Source: CBDCIS01 sp965217565 (GTDB lineage Bacteria > Chloroflexota > Dehalococcoidia > Lucifugimonadales > CATOSD01). Taken from it: a stretch of DNA of 64,000 nucleotides. Below, piece after piece: positions 43,160-51,923 of this stretch. Location of the stretch: NCBI GenBank assembly GCA_965217565.1, contig CBDCIS010000008.1:226430-290429 (forward strand), in the 5' to 3' direction. The notes under the pieces were generated by a model. That model ran no database searches. It was not told where the DNA came from and saw only the letters and a list, made by a program, of their open reading frames with translations. The number at the start of each line of letters is the position of its first letter. Within the stretch, counting starts at the first letter, position 1. The translations under genes were made by a program, and so were the position numbers.

Positions 43160-44215
43160 ATGAAGCAGGGAGTACTCGAGAAGTATAGGGATTACCTGCC
43201 GATAAACGAATCTACGCCTTTAGTCACCCTGGGAGAGGGCGATACGCCCCTGGTCAGGTCTCGATCTGTCGTCAAAATGGCAGGGTGCGGGGAACTCTAC
43301 TTCAAGCTGGAGGGATGCAATCCCACCGGCTCATTCAAAGACAGGGGGATGGTGGTCGCGGTCGCCAAGGCGCTCGAGGCGCTATGCGAGGGCCTCGTAT
43401 GCGCTTCCACAGGCAATACCAGCGCGTCGGCCGCGGCCTACGGAGCGTACTGCGGCGTACCCACAACCGTGTTCGTGCCCAAGGGCAACGTGGCGCGAGG
43501 CAAGCTGGCGCAGGCCATCGCGTACGGAGCGCGCGTCGTGCTCATCGACGGCAACTTCGACCGCGCCCTCAAGCTGGTGCGGACCCTCTCACAGAAGCAT
43601 CCAATCGCCCTGGTGAACTCGGTCAATCCACACAGGATTCAGGGGCAGAAGACCGCTGCCTTCGAGATAGTGGACGACATTGGAGACGCGCCCGACTACC
43701 TATTCGTGCCCGTCGGCAACGCTGGCAACATCACCGCGTACTGGCTCGGATTTAGCGAGGCGTTCGACATGGGCTGGGCCAATTCTCGTCCGAAGATGAT
43801 GGGGATTCAGGCAAAGGGCGCTGCCCCAATTGTTCGCGGCGAGCCAGTGGAAAACCCCGACACCATCGCGTCGGCCATCAGGGTGGGAAGCCCGGCAAGC
43901 TGGCGGGGCGCGTTGAAGGCCAGGGACGAGTCTGGCGGCGCTATTGACATGGTTTCCGACGACCACATCATGGAGGCCTACAACCTCATGGCCCAGCATG
44001 AGGGCATCTTCTGTGAGCCGGCTTCAGCGGCATCCGTCGCGGGACTGCTGAAGCTCTCCAGGGATGGAACGCGGTTCGAGGATAAGAGAGTGGTGTGCAT
44101 CATAACGGGGACAGGCCTCAAGGACCCTGACGTTGCCGGCAACCTGAGCCCGGTGTGGATGGAAGAGTATCCCGCGGAACTGGATGCCGTAGAGCGAGCG
44201 CTTGTCTTTGCGTAA
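43160..44215 (+). CDS. thrC: Threonine synthase
   Basis: This 351-residue PLP enzyme turns O-phosphohomoserine into threonine, the last step of the pathway. The N-terminal YRDYLPINESTPLVTLGEGDTPLV, PLP lysine in NPTGSFKDRG, CASTGNTSASAAAYGAY, GNAGNITAYW and the terminal GTGLKDPD block are all present. The length is that of the short bacterial/archaeal class. ATG 43160 is used. No hom or thrB lies beside it. Confidence 0.92.
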   Translation: MKQGVLEKYRDYLPINESTPLVTLGEGDTPLVRSRSVVKMAGCGELYFKLEGCNPTGSFKDRGMVVAVAKALEALCEGLVCASTGNTSASAAAYGAYCGVPTTVFVPKGNVARGKLAQAIAYGARVVLIDGNFDRALKLVRTLSQKHPIALVNSVNPHRIQGQKTAAFEIVDDIGDAPDYLFVPVGNAGNITAYWLGFSEAFDMGWANSRPKMMGIQAKGAAPIVRGEPVENPDTIASAIRVGSPASWRGALKARDESGGAIDMVSDDHIMEAYNLMAQHEGIFCEPASAASVAGLLKLSRDGTRFEDKRVVCIITGTGLKDPDVAGNLSPVWMEEYPAELDAVERALVFA

Positions 44216-44452
44216 GGAATGCGCTTGTCCACGTCCGATCAATTGCTGGCCGCCTACTCCGCGCGGCTCTCACAAGCGCCATCTCACGCTGGCGAGGGAT
44301 AGAACAGCGGCAGCCATTTCGGAAGCGGCAACCCGCACCACGGATCTATCTCCTCTCTATCCGCTAACACCATTTCCCGCCGGCTATGGCCGCATCGAGC
44401 TCAGGATACGGCCAAGCACGAGCCTTTTAGCTTTACCCCGGGAGACTTAGGA

Positions 44453-45433
44453 ATGTCTTACAGCGTCCAGGTAGAAGACTTCGAGAGCATTGAGGATGAA
44501 TGGGAACGTATTCTGCCTCTCTGCCAGGCCAACACCATATTCGTGACTCCACTGTGGCAGCAGCTATGGTGGCGGCACTTCGGACGCGACTCGCGGCTTC
44601 AAATACTGTCGTTGGCCGAGGATGGTGAGCGGCTTGGCATCGCGCCGCTGATTCTGGGCGACGATGGCGACCTGTCTTTCCTGGGCGACACCGACCTGTT
44701 CGACTACCACGACTTTCTTGTAATCGAGGGCAAAGAGGCCGCCTTCTACGACGCGCTCTGGAGCCGCCTAGTGGAGATGGACTGGCACACGCTGGACCTC
44801 AGATCTCTAAGACAGGGTTCGCCGACACTGGAGCGGCTGCCCGCATTGGCCGGCAGGCATGGCCTCGAAGTGGAGATTGTGGAAGAGGACAAGGCTCCAA
44901 TCGCCTGGCTGCCGTCCACCTGGGATGAGTACGTGGCGGGGTTGAAGAAGAAGGACCGCCATGAGCTTCGCAGAAAGCTGCGCCGCCTCGAAGCGGCGGA
45001 CAGCGCGCGCCAGTACACCTGCGACAGCCCAGACACCATCGCCTGCTGTATGCAGGACTTCTTCACGCTGCTCCGGGCGAGCAGCCCCGACAAGAACGAG
45101 TTCATGACCCACGCGAGGGAGGACTTCTTCCTCGACGTCGCGCAGCATCTCACGAGGCGGGACCAGTTCAAGCTGTTCTTCCTGGAGGTCGACGACAAGC
45201 GAGTCGCCTCTTGCATCTGCTTTGACTACGCGGACTCATATCTGCTATACAATAGCGGTTACGACCCCAGCTACTCGGCCCTGAGCATCGGGCTGCTCAA
45301 CAAGGCCCTCAGCCTCAAAGAGGCCATCGAAGAGGGAAAGCAGTCGTTCGACTTCCTCAGAGGCACTGAGCGTTACAAGTACAACCTGGGCGGCAAGGAT
45401 CAGGCTGTTTACCAGTTGATAGTGCGCCGGTAA
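44453..45433 (+). CDS. CelD/BcsL-type GNAT acetyltransferase
   Basis: The 326-residue protein belongs to the double-GNAT, FemAB-like group often named CelD or BioF2-like. The N-terminal half has TPLWQQLWWRHFG; the C-terminal half has KKKDRHELRRKLRRLE and SYLLYNSGYDPSYSALSIGLLNKALSLKEAIEEG, then FDFLRGTERYKYNLGG. Such enzymes modify cell-surface sugars or peptides, and a glycosyltransferase gene follows. The 237 bases before it hold no gene. Acceptor unknown. Confidence 0.75.
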   Translation: MSYSVQVEDFESIEDEWERILPLCQANTIFVTPLWQQLWWRHFGRDSRLQILSLAEDGERLGIAPLILGDDGDLSFLGDTDLFDYHDFLVIEGKEAAFYDALWSRLVEMDWHTLDLRSLRQGSPTLERLPALAGRHGLEVEIVEEDKAPIAWLPSTWDEYVAGLKKKDRHELRRKLRRLEAADSARQYTCDSPDTIACCMQDFFTLLRASSPDKNEFMTHAREDFFLDVAQHLTRRDQFKLFFLEVDDKRVASCICFDYADSYLLYNSGYDPSYSALSIGLLNKALSLKEAIEEGKQSFDFLRGTERYKYNLGGKDQAVYQLIVRR

Positions 45434-45520
45434 CGCTTCATCAACATGATGTCCGATGGCGGTGTCTTCAGGGGAACAGGGCAAGACTTTTCATCAGCAC
45501 GGATTTAACGGAGTGATTGA

Positions 45521-46744
45521 ATGTTTAGATTGGCGGTAATGAGTTTCCACGGCTGTCCCGTGGCGCGCCTGGGCGAAAAAGACACCGGCGGCATGAACGT
45601 GTATGTGCTCCAAATGGCGAAAGAGCTCGCCCGTCGAGGGAACCGGGTTGACGTGTTCACGCGCTGCCACGATCCCCGCGACCCGCAGATAGTCGAATTG
45701 TGCGAGGGCGCGCGAGTCATACATCTGAATGCCGGCCCGCTATCAGAACCGAAGGAAACTCTCTACTGGCACATACCCGAGTTCTTGAACAACTTGGCGG
45801 CATTTCAGCGTCTGGAGGGGGCCACTTACGATCTCATTCACAGCCACTACTGGCTCTCCGGTCGTGTTGGAATGGCCCTCAGCGAGAGTTGGGAAGCGCC
45901 GCACGTGACCACGTTCCACACGCTGGCCAGGACCAAACTCCAGGCCCACGCGGGCGAGAACGAACCTGAGCTTCGCCTCACCGTGGAGCGCCAGGTGATG
46001 GAATCCGTGGACGCCATCGTGGTCTCTACGGCCCAGGAACGGGACGACGTGGCGCGTCTGTACCACACGTCTCCCCATAGAGTTCGCATAATTCCGGCGG
46101 GCGTTGACCTGGAGCTATTCCAACCTGTTGACAAAGTCCGCGCACGCGAAGAGCTAGGCTTGCGAGAGAACAAGGTCATCCTTTACGTAGGACGAATAGA
46201 GCCTCTCAAAGGGCTGGACATCCTTCTGAACGCCGTAGCCATGCTGGAAGACCCCTCGGAAGCCAGGCTGCTAATCGTCGGAGGCACGCCGGGACAGGAT
46301 AAGGAGTTGGCCCGCCTGGAGACCCTCGCGGTCGAGCTGGGCATAGCGGACAGAGTGACCTTTACCGGGGCCCTGAACCAGTCCGAGCTCCCGAAGTACT
46401 ACAGCGCAGCCGACGTATTCGTGCTGCCGTCCTATTCGGAGAGCTTCGGCCTGGTGGCTCTGGAGGCTATGGCGTGCGGCACATCGGTGGTAGCGTCGCG
46501 GGTGGGAGGACTAAAGACCTTTATACAGGACGGCAAGACCGGTTACCTGATACCCTGGCGATGTCCCGAGCCTTTTGCCCAGCGTATCGACGTGCTGCTG
46601 AGCAATCCGCCGCTGCGGGAGTTGATGGGCAAGGCCGCAGCCGCCAAGGCGCGTCAAATGAGTTGGAGCAACTCGGTGGACAGTATGCTTGATCTCTATT
46701 CTTGTCTGATAGACGAGACACTGGAAAGTGTCGCAGGAGCATGA
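45521..46744 (+). CDS. Glycosyltransferase family 4 (MshA-like)
   Basis: This 407-residue retaining GT-B enzyme has the N-terminal acceptor domain with DTGGMNVYVLQMAKELARRGNRVDVFTR and the C-terminal nucleotide-sugar domain with YVGRIEPLKGLDILLNA, FTGALNQSELPKYYSAADVFVLPSYSESFGLVALEAMACG (the E-x7-E motif). The N-terminus is close in style to MshA, which uses UDP-GlcNAc and inositol phosphate, but sucrose-phosphate-synthase-like enzymes are related. It is followed after 3 bases by a DUF502 gene. Confidence 0.82.
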   Translation: MFRLAVMSFHGCPVARLGEKDTGGMNVYVLQMAKELARRGNRVDVFTRCHDPRDPQIVELCEGARVIHLNAGPLSEPKETLYWHIPEFLNNLAAFQRLEGATYDLIHSHYWLSGRVGMALSESWEAPHVTTFHTLARTKLQAHAGENEPELRLTVERQVMESVDAIVVSTAQERDDVARLYHTSPHRVRIIPAGVDLELFQPVDKVRAREELGLRENKVILYVGRIEPLKGLDILLNAVAMLEDPSEARLLIVGGTPGQDKELARLETLAVELGIADRVTFTGALNQSELPKYYSAADVFVLPSYSESFGLVALEAMACGTSVVASRVGGLKTFIQDGKTGYLIPWRCPEPFAQRIDVLLSNPPLRELMGKAAAAKARQMSWSNSVDSMLDLYSCLIDETLESVAGA

Positions 46745-46747
46745 CAC

Positions 46748-47473
46748 GTGGACGGTCAACAGGAGCAGCCTCCGCCGCAAGCAGGCGATAGGTCTGAAAC
46801 AGAAGCTCGCTCCGTAGTGCAACGCCTCGAGAGCCACCTCTGGCGGCGGATGCTCGCGGGTCTCCTAGCGCTAATTCCCCTGCTGGTCACGCTTCTGATA
46901 CTGCGATTTGTCTTCAACTTCATAGACCACATCTTCAGAGGCGAAGAGGGAATCTTCGCTCCCCTTATCGAAGGCACTTACCTGGACTTTCCCGGCATCG
47001 GCGTCATAGTGATGATTGCTGTCCTGTACACCGTTGGCATACTGGCCGCAAGCAGGCTGGGAGCAAGGGTCATAGGTGGTCAGAAGGCCGTTCTATCCAG
47101 GATTCCCGTAGTTAAACGCATCTTTGGCGTCGCACAGCAGGCTGCGGACTCCATCACTTCGCAAAAGGATCATCAATACAGCCGGGTGGTTTTTCTGGAA
47201 TGGCCCCGACGGGGCGTGCTGGCTATGGGGTTCGTCACCGGACACTGCCACGCGCCCGGAGACGCGGACAGAATGGTGCTGGTCGTGTATATCCCGACCA
47301 TCCCCAATCCTACGTCTGGGATGCTCGCGTTCATCAGTGACGACGAGGTCATCGAGTCCAACCTGAGCGTGGAGGATGCGATGAAGATCGTCTTCTCGGG
47401 CGGGATAGTGATGCCGGAGTCGATGCAGATCACTCCCAGCGCGGTCCTGCCCCGATCCACGGCCGATTCCTAG
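46748..47473 (+). CDS. DUF502 membrane protein
   Basis: The 241-residue protein has two TM helices (MLAGLLALIPLLVTLLILRFVFNFI and IGVIVMIAVLYTVGILAASRL) and the DUF502 signature RIPVVKRIFGVAQQAADSIT, then FLEWPRRGVLAMGFVTG and VYIPTIPNPTSGML. The family is found from bacteria to plants (LCV-like) with uncertain function in membrane trafficking or envelope upkeep. GTG 46748 follows the glycosyltransferase stop closely, suggesting a shared transcript. Confidence 0.85.
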   Translation: MDGQQEQPPPQAGDRSETEARSVVQRLESHLWRRMLAGLLALIPLLVTLLILRFVFNFIDHIFRGEEGIFAPLIEGTYLDFPGIGVIVMIAVLYTVGILAASRLGARVIGGQKAVLSRIPVVKRIFGVAQQAADSITSQKDHQYSRVVFLEWPRRGVLAMGFVTGHCHAPGDADRMVLVVYIPTIPNPTSGMLAFISDDEVIESNLSVEDAMKIVFSGGIVMPESMQITPSAVLPRSTADS

Positions 47474-47960
47474 CGTATCCCTTCCACATCCAGGGCCTTT
47501 CGATTATTCGCGTGCATGGCGTTGTCAGAATCAGGATTCGATGATTGCCGAGCGGCGAGCCGCTGCGGGGGTTAAGGGATTTTGGGGATGCTTTGTCCAC
47601 TGTTGAGGATGTAGGGAGCACATCACGCGGGGCAATTCAGGCGTGGGAATAGCTCGCATTCGGATGGTTGGATGTTTTCGCTTGGGGCAAAACGCTTGTG
47701 GGTGTCTCATTGTGATTCATTGTGACTCATTCCTACTTGGGGTCTGTGACGCTGTGAGAGGATTTAGGGGATGTTTCTGAGTTGGAATGTAGTAGGGTTG
47801 CGGTTGTTGGTATAGGAAATGAGACACTCCCTTCTGTGGCTTTCGCACATCGGCCGGGCAATTTATGTTGTGGTCTGGCGAGCCAGAGCGATGGCGGCTG
47901 TGTCTGTTGCGGAAACTATGGTAGCACGTCCGTTCGGGCGTGTCAAGCGTGTGTTTGTCA
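47474..47960. other. 487-base gap, no gene recognised
   Basis: The stretch has uneven composition (repeated ttgtgactcat-like and ggggttaaggga-like runs) and many stops in all frames. gattgccgagcggcgagccgctgcggg at 47541-47567 recalls wording at 211-240 but is not a clean repeat. It marks the left border of the accessory island. Confidence 0.4.
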
Positions 47961-48087
47961 GGTAACTGTTCAGAGTTCAGGGGAAGTGAAGGGATTTGCC
48001 ACAGGCTACGCTCACCCACCCCCTAATCCCCTCCCTCGACGGGAGGGGGACAATGGGCGAACCTCCCGTCAAACGTGAACAGTTACC
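47961..48087. repeat. 127-bp segment with 12-bp terminal inverted repeats
   Basis: GGTAACTGTTCA (47961-47972) and TGAACAGTTACC (48076-48087) are perfect inverted ends. Between them lies another palindrome, CCCCTCCC-tcgac-GGGAGGGG (48028-48048), related to the IS481 target site. There is no coding capacity. The form is that of a miniature inverted-repeat element. Confidence 0.5.
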
Positions 48088-48102
48088 CACATTATCAACA
48101 CG

Positions 48103-48131
48103 TTGACGAGCGCACATCGGTTCTGTACCAT
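48103..48131 (+). promoter_or_regulatory. Promoter of the former methyltransferase gene
   Basis: TTGACG (48103-48108) and TACCAT (48126-48131) are 17 bases apart, 23 bases before the ATG at 48154. The ribosome site GGGAGGA is also kept, so the damaged gene is probably still expressed. Confidence 0.5.
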
Positions 48132-48153
48132 TGTGCGCGGGAGGAACACCGCT

Positions 48154-48460
48154 ATGCCAAGCGTAACCGCCGCCCAGGAAACTCATCTTCAGAAATTCCA
48201 GGGGCTATTGCGCGAGCTGTTCCAGTTCGACTGCGCCGACCTGGACTTTGGCATCTACCGCGTCATGAACCACAAGCGGGACGTCGTCGAGAAGTTTATC
48301 TGTGAAAAGCTGCCGGCCGCCGGCCGCGCCCAACTGGACACCGGGCCGCTAGCGGACCAAACCCGGGCCGCCGACGAGCTTGCCGAGGCCGCGCGGCTGG
48401 TCAGGGAGAACATCAGCGAAAACGCCATTGACGCAGATAGCGTGCTGGCCGAACAACCCC
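48154..48460 (+). pseudogene. 5' fragment of a large DNA methyltransferase gene
   Basis: About 102 codons with an intact start and ribosome site encode ETHLQKFQGLLRELFQFDCADLDFGIYRVMNHKRDVVEKFI and VRENISENAIDADSVLAEQ. From memory this is the N-terminal region of large adenine-specific methyltransferases that stand next to type III-like Res helicases. At about 48460 the frame passes straight into protease-like sequence, so the catalytic domain is gone. The matching Res fragment is at 53165-55770. Confidence 0.65.
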
Positions 48461-48872
48461 GCAACCCGACCGGCGCGGAGATGATGTTCCAGGGGCTCGG
48501 CAACTGGCGCAGCAAGGTGGCCGGCAACCTCGATTGGGTGCCCTTGTCCTTCGCGGAACCGAACGCCGTCGATATCGCGGCGTGCGACCTCGACTTCGAG
48601 GTGCAAGCCGACTACGGGCTGCACGACATCGGCCACGGCGACAGGAAAATCAACACCGGAACGAAGGCCCCGGAGGAGGGCATGAGGGTTACGATGGTGG
48701 CGCGGTGTCCAGCGAACGGACGGGCACCGTCACCCGCGTTGGGCTGACAGACGAGTTCAACGGCGCGGAGTTCGAGAACATAATGCGGATACGCTGGGAC
48801 GGCTCCATATGGACCGGCGACTCGGGTTCGCCGGTCCTGTATGAGGTGAGGCAAGGGCGAAGAGGTCCATAG
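48461..48872 (+). pseudogene. Trypsin-like protease fragment, decayed copy 1
   Basis: The translation NPTGAEMMFQGLGNWRSKVAGNLDWVPLSFAEPNAVDIAACDLD matches the protease at 50187, residue for residue over most of its length. Near 48700 one base is missing and the frame changes, after which ERTGTVTRVG and WTGDSGSPVLYEV continue the match. The N-terminal part with the catalytic His is absent. The open frame from 48154 to 48747 is therefore a chimera, not a natural gene. Confidence 0.75.
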
Positions 48873-49182
48873 AGTTCTGAAGGATGACCTTGCAGGCGGT
48901 AGACTGCCGTCAGGCAAGTTCGGGGCCAACGCTGCGTGGTGGACGATAGCGATGTTGGCGTTCAACCTCAACTCGGCGATGAAGCAACTGGCGCTCGGTG
49001 GGAAGTGGGTGAGCAAGCGTCTGAAAGCCATCCGCTTCGCTGTGATAGGACTTGCGGGTCGGGTGATGAATCGTACCAGGACTCTGATTGTCCGTCTGAC
49101 GAATGGACACCCGTCCTATGAGTTGTTGGTTGCGGCGCACCGTAGGATCATTGCACTGGCTCACGACCCTCCCCGTACCTGA
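48872..49182 (+). pseudogene. IS1380-like transposase, C-terminal remnant
   Basis: The frame from about 48872 gives VLKDDLAGGRLPSGKFGANAAWW, then MLAFNLNSAMKQLALG and LKAIRFAVIGLAGRVMNRTRTLIVRLTNGHP, ending at TGA 49180-49182. This pattern is the C-terminal end of IS1380-family transposases. The N-terminal three quarters are missing and protease-like sequence abuts it on the left, so it is a truncated element. Confidence 0.7.
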
Positions 49183-49405
49183 TCGACCCGGTTGTTGGAG
49201 TGCTTTTGCAACGGCTCGACAGAGTTCGGTGGCAACGCTGTGTGACTGATTAGCAGCAAACTCTCAAAACCCCCTCAACTCAATGCCCGAAACCATCCAG
49301 CTCCTCTGAGACGCCCTCAAGGGCAGACACAACAGCTAATATCGTCCAGACACCATGCCGCAGGCCCGGTTTAACCTCTCGAAAGACTGCCATAGGACCT
49401 AGAAG
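49183..49405. other. Non-coding gap with possible IS1380 end
   Basis: About 220 bases after the transposase remnant. No gene, tRNA or clear repeat is seen. The first 80 bases may be the outer end of the IS, but the matching left end is lost. Confidence 0.35.
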
Positions 49406-49510
49406 GTGGATCTGGGCGTGCCCAACCAGCACGTCATGGCCGGCAAGGGCGACGACGGCAACTTTCGCAATCCCACCGGCAGCGAGGAAATGTACCAAAG
49501 TTCGACCGAC
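49406..49510 (+). pseudogene. Trypsin-like protease fragment, decayed copy 2
   Basis: A short stretch reads VPNQHVMAGKGDDGNFRNPTGSEEMYQ, matching VTNLHVMAGEDHFGNFRNPTGEEVMVQ of the protease at 50187, including the catalytic His region. Nothing before or after it in the frame matches. It is a relic directly upstream of the lipoprotein promoter. Confidence 0.65.
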
Positions 49511-49546
49511 CACCGCAACATCATTCAGGGCGCGGGCAAGGGGGTC

Positions 49547-49576
49547 TTGACAAAATACGAACGCACATTCTATTAT
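49547..49576 (+). promoter_or_regulatory. Strong promoter of the lipoprotein-protease pair
   Basis: A perfect TTGACA (49547-49552) and TATTAT (49571-49576) are spaced by 18 bases, 33 bases before ATG 49609. Confidence 0.72.
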
Positions 49577-49608
49577 CTTTGCATGGAAGAAACGGGTGGA
49601 GGTGAATT

Positions 49609-50157
49609 ATGGCGCGCGTGTGGTTGGCGCTGGCCGCGTGGCTGCTGCTGGCGGCGGCCTGCTCGAGCGTTTATGACGAGTTGGGGGACACCTCTTGCCT
49701 CGACGAATATTTAGAGGAAGCGGGAATGGGAATGAGACCACCGAAGCGCCTGCTCTCCGAGGATTTTCTCAGCGCCATCGCCCCCTCCTTTGAGGTGGTG
49801 TCCGGGGAGACGGTCCAGATGGAGTTGAAGTTGCGGAACGTCACCGACCGGAAGGTGCCGTACGGGCTTGGCTACAGCCCTTCCCACTCCTTCTTCGTCA
49901 TGACTCCCGACTGTGAATTGGTGTGGCCTCGACCTGGAATGAGGCTGTTGCCGATTTGGGAAGGAGAGCTTGGGGTTGGTGAGGAGCAGAGGTTCACCGG
50001 CGAGTGGGAGCGGGTGAACCTCGATGGAGAGCAGGTTCCCCCCGGCGACTACATGGTGTACGTCATTCTGGAAATATTTGAATTGGACCACGAGGGCTAC
50101 GCAATCGACCTAGCAGTCGACCTACGAATGGCCACCCGCGTATCTGTGACGCGGTGA
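49609..50157 (+). CDS. Lipoprotein with BsuPI-like inhibitor domain
   Basis: The 182-residue protein begins with a lipoprotein-type signal (VWLALAAWLLLAAAC, cysteine at residue 18). After a linker, residues 60-180 resemble the BsuPI proteinase-inhibitor/Ig-like domain: VVSGETVQMELKLRNVTDRKVPYGLGYSPSHSFFV, CELVWPRPG and VPPGDYMVYVILEIFEL. A protease gene follows 29 bases later, so a protease-inhibitor pair is plausible but unproven; many BsuPI-like domains have no known inhibitory role. Excellent ribosome site GGAGGTGAATT. Confidence 0.65.
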   Translation: MARVWLALAAWLLLAAACSSVYDELGDTSCLDEYLEEAGMGMRPPKRLLSEDFLSAIAPSFEVVSGETVQMELKLRNVTDRKVPYGLGYSPSHSFFVMTPDCELVWPRPGMRLLPIWEGELGVGEEQRFTGEWERVNLDGEQVPPGDYMVYVILEIFELDHEGYAIDLAVDLRMATRVSVTR

Positions 50158-50186
50158 GAGTTGTTCGAGTAGGAGGAGTATAGAAG

Positions 50187-50855
50187 ATGACCAGAGCGAG
50201 AGACAAACACAGGCCACTCAGGAGCGGCCTTCGCATAGAGAGCTGGGCCGGCACGAGGTACGTCCCCCGCTACGTCGAGGCCGGGACGCTGAGGGGTCTC
50301 GCGACCCGCGACTCGAACGGCCGGAGCGTTCTCGTGACCAACCTACACGTCATGGCGGGCGAGGACCACTTTGGCAACTTCCGCAACCCCACCGGTGAGG
50401 AGGTGATGGTTCAGGGGCCCAACGACTGGCGCAGCAAGGTGGGCAGCAACCTCGATTGGGAGCCCCTGTCCTTCGTGGCACCGAACACCGTCGATATAGC
50501 CGTGTGCGACCTCGACGAGGAGGTGCTCGCCGATTATGGGCTGCACGACTTTGACCATAGCGACAGGAAAATCATCGCCGGCACGAAGGCCCCGGAGGTG
50601 GGCATGATAGTCACTATGGTGGGGGCGATAGCAGGCAAAGCGACGGGAAGCGTCAGCCGCGTTGGGCAGTTGGAGACCTTGAGCGGCGCGGAGCTCGAGG
50701 ACATCTTTGAAATACAATGGAACAGGGCCATATGGCCAGGCGATTCGGGTTCGCCGGTTCTGTCCGAGGTCAGCCCAGGTGCAGGTATTTACAAGATGGT
50801 GGGCATCTTGTTCACCGGGAGCGGCGCCCGCCTCCACTTAGAGCCTATCCGATAA
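50187..50855 (+). pseudogene. Trypsin-like serine protease, 3' end cut by IS5-type element
   Basis: The open frame keeps a full chymotrypsin-fold core with catalytic candidates His54 (TNLHVMAG), Asp103 (NTVDIAVCD) and Ser187 (PGDSGSPV). No signal peptide is visible. After residue 218 the frame enters the IS and stops five codons later. Removing the IS and one TTA restores the frame at 51770, giving 46 more residues (LGSAFPASTAERAMGITF and so on) to a stop at 51905-51907, 264 residues in all. The triad is intact, so the shortened protein might still fold. AGGAGG precedes ATG 50187. Confidence 0.78.
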
Positions 50856-50927
50856 CCTTAATTGTCCTTGCTGGATATCAGAGACTTTGGATAAACTTTC
50901 TCCATTCTACTTGAGTGGAGGAAAGAC

Positions 50928-51293
50928 ATGTCGGAGATCGATCATGGAGGCGTAGGCGCTGATTGGCGGATTCCCGATGCTCTGTGGGAGAGGATTGAGC
51001 CGATATTGCCTGCAGAGGAGACGAGTCCGAAGGGCGGGAGGCCATGGAAACCTGCTCGAGAGTGTATGGATGGAATCTTCTACGTGCTGCGGACCGGCTG
51101 CCAGTGGAAAGCGTTGCCTCGCACGTTCGGTGCTCCGAGCACTGTCCATGACAGGTTCCAGCGTTGGCGAGCCGCCGGAGTCTTCGAGGAGCTATGGAAG
51201 CAGGGGTTGTCTGAATACGACCAACTGCATGGAATAGATTGGCAGTGGCAGGCAATGGATGGAGCCATGACAAAGGCTCCGCTCGGGGGGTGA
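50928..51293 (+). CDS. IS427-type transposase, ORF A
   Basis: The 121-residue first part has the DUF4096-like N-terminal domain (WRIPDALWERIEPILPAE, GGRPWKPARECMDGIFYVLRTGCQWKALPRTFG) and the first catalytic Asp in WQAMDGAMTKAP. It stops at TGA just after a run of six G (51285-51290 region). Shifting by one base there continues into ORF B. ATG 50928 is used. Confidence 0.85.
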   Translation: MSEIDHGGVGADWRIPDALWERIEPILPAEETSPKGGRPWKPARECMDGIFYVLRTGCQWKALPRTFGAPSTVHDRFQRWRAAGVFEELWKQGLSEYDQLHGIDWQWQAMDGAMTKAPLGG

Positions 51294-51762
51294 GGGCACT
51301 GGGCCGAACCCTACAGACCGGGGCAAGAAGGGGACCAAACGCAGTCTGTTGACAGAGGGGAACGGTATTCCCATAGGGGTGTGTGTGGATGGAGCCAGCC
51401 GCCACGACATGAAGATGGTTGAGCCGACATTCGAATCTATGGTGGCGGAACGTCCGGTTCCCCGACCCGGACAACCTCAGCATCTGTGTCTGGACAAGGG
51501 CTATGACTTTGCTGAGGTTGAGCAGCTGGCGGCACGGTACGGATACACAGCCCACATCCGCAGCCGAGGCCAAGAGCGGGAGGAACAACAGACCCTCCCC
51601 GGTTACCGCGCCCTCCGTTGGGTGGTCGAGCGCAGCCATAGCTGGCTGAATCGGTTCAGACGCCTGCTCATCCGTTGGGAGAAGCGTTTGGACAACTATC
51701 TTGCTATGCTCCACTTTGCCTGTGCCTGGATAACATATCGCGCTGCCGGAGTTGTCGGATAG
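51294..51762 (+). CDS. IS427-type transposase, ORF B
   Basis: This is the second part of the DDE domain, in the +1 frame relative to ORF A. EGTGPNPTDRGKKGTKRSLLTEGNGIPIG continues the homology, the second Asp is in VCVDGASRHD and LDKGYD, and the Glu is in RWVVERSHSWLNRFRRLLIRWEK. A start codon of its own is not needed if it is made by frameshifting at the G run. The first usable start is near 51349. Confidence 0.8.
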
Positions 51763-51769
51763 GCTCTTA

Positions 51770-51907
51770 GGGTCGGCCTTCCCCGCATCGACGGCCGAGC
51801 GCGCGATGGGCATAACCTTCGGGGAGAAGCCGCCCATGCTGGCTCTGCACCAGCAAGCGGGCTTCGACGCGGACCAATACGGGTACTGGCGCACCCCTGA
51901 CCGCTGA
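51770..51907 (+). pseudogene. Severed 3' end of the serine protease gene
   Basis: 46 codons (GSAFPASTAERAMGITFGEKPPMLALHQQ to WRTPDR) that complete the protease when the IS is removed. The last codons overlap a second frame (LTAEGVVEAVGIIGRPTHW) that leads into the K319/TSP coding region, so one indel near 51895 may separate what was a single long protein. Confidence 0.7.
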
Positions 51908-51923
51908 GGGCGTTGTCGAGGCT

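Larger units (their letters stand above)
50841..51766 (+). mobile_element. IS5-family (IS427-like) insertion sequence
   Basis: The 926-bp element has inverted ends GAGCCTATCCGATAAC and GAGCCTATCCGACAAC and is flanked by TTA (50838-50840 and 51767-51769), the TNA target of the IS427 group. The transposase is encoded in two overlapping frames. The insertion is exactly in codon frame of the protease. Confidence 0.9.

Noticed and set aside
49406..49714. 102-codon open frame as a gene
   Set aside because: Only its first 30 codons match the protease; the rest runs over the lipoprotein promoter and start in another frame.
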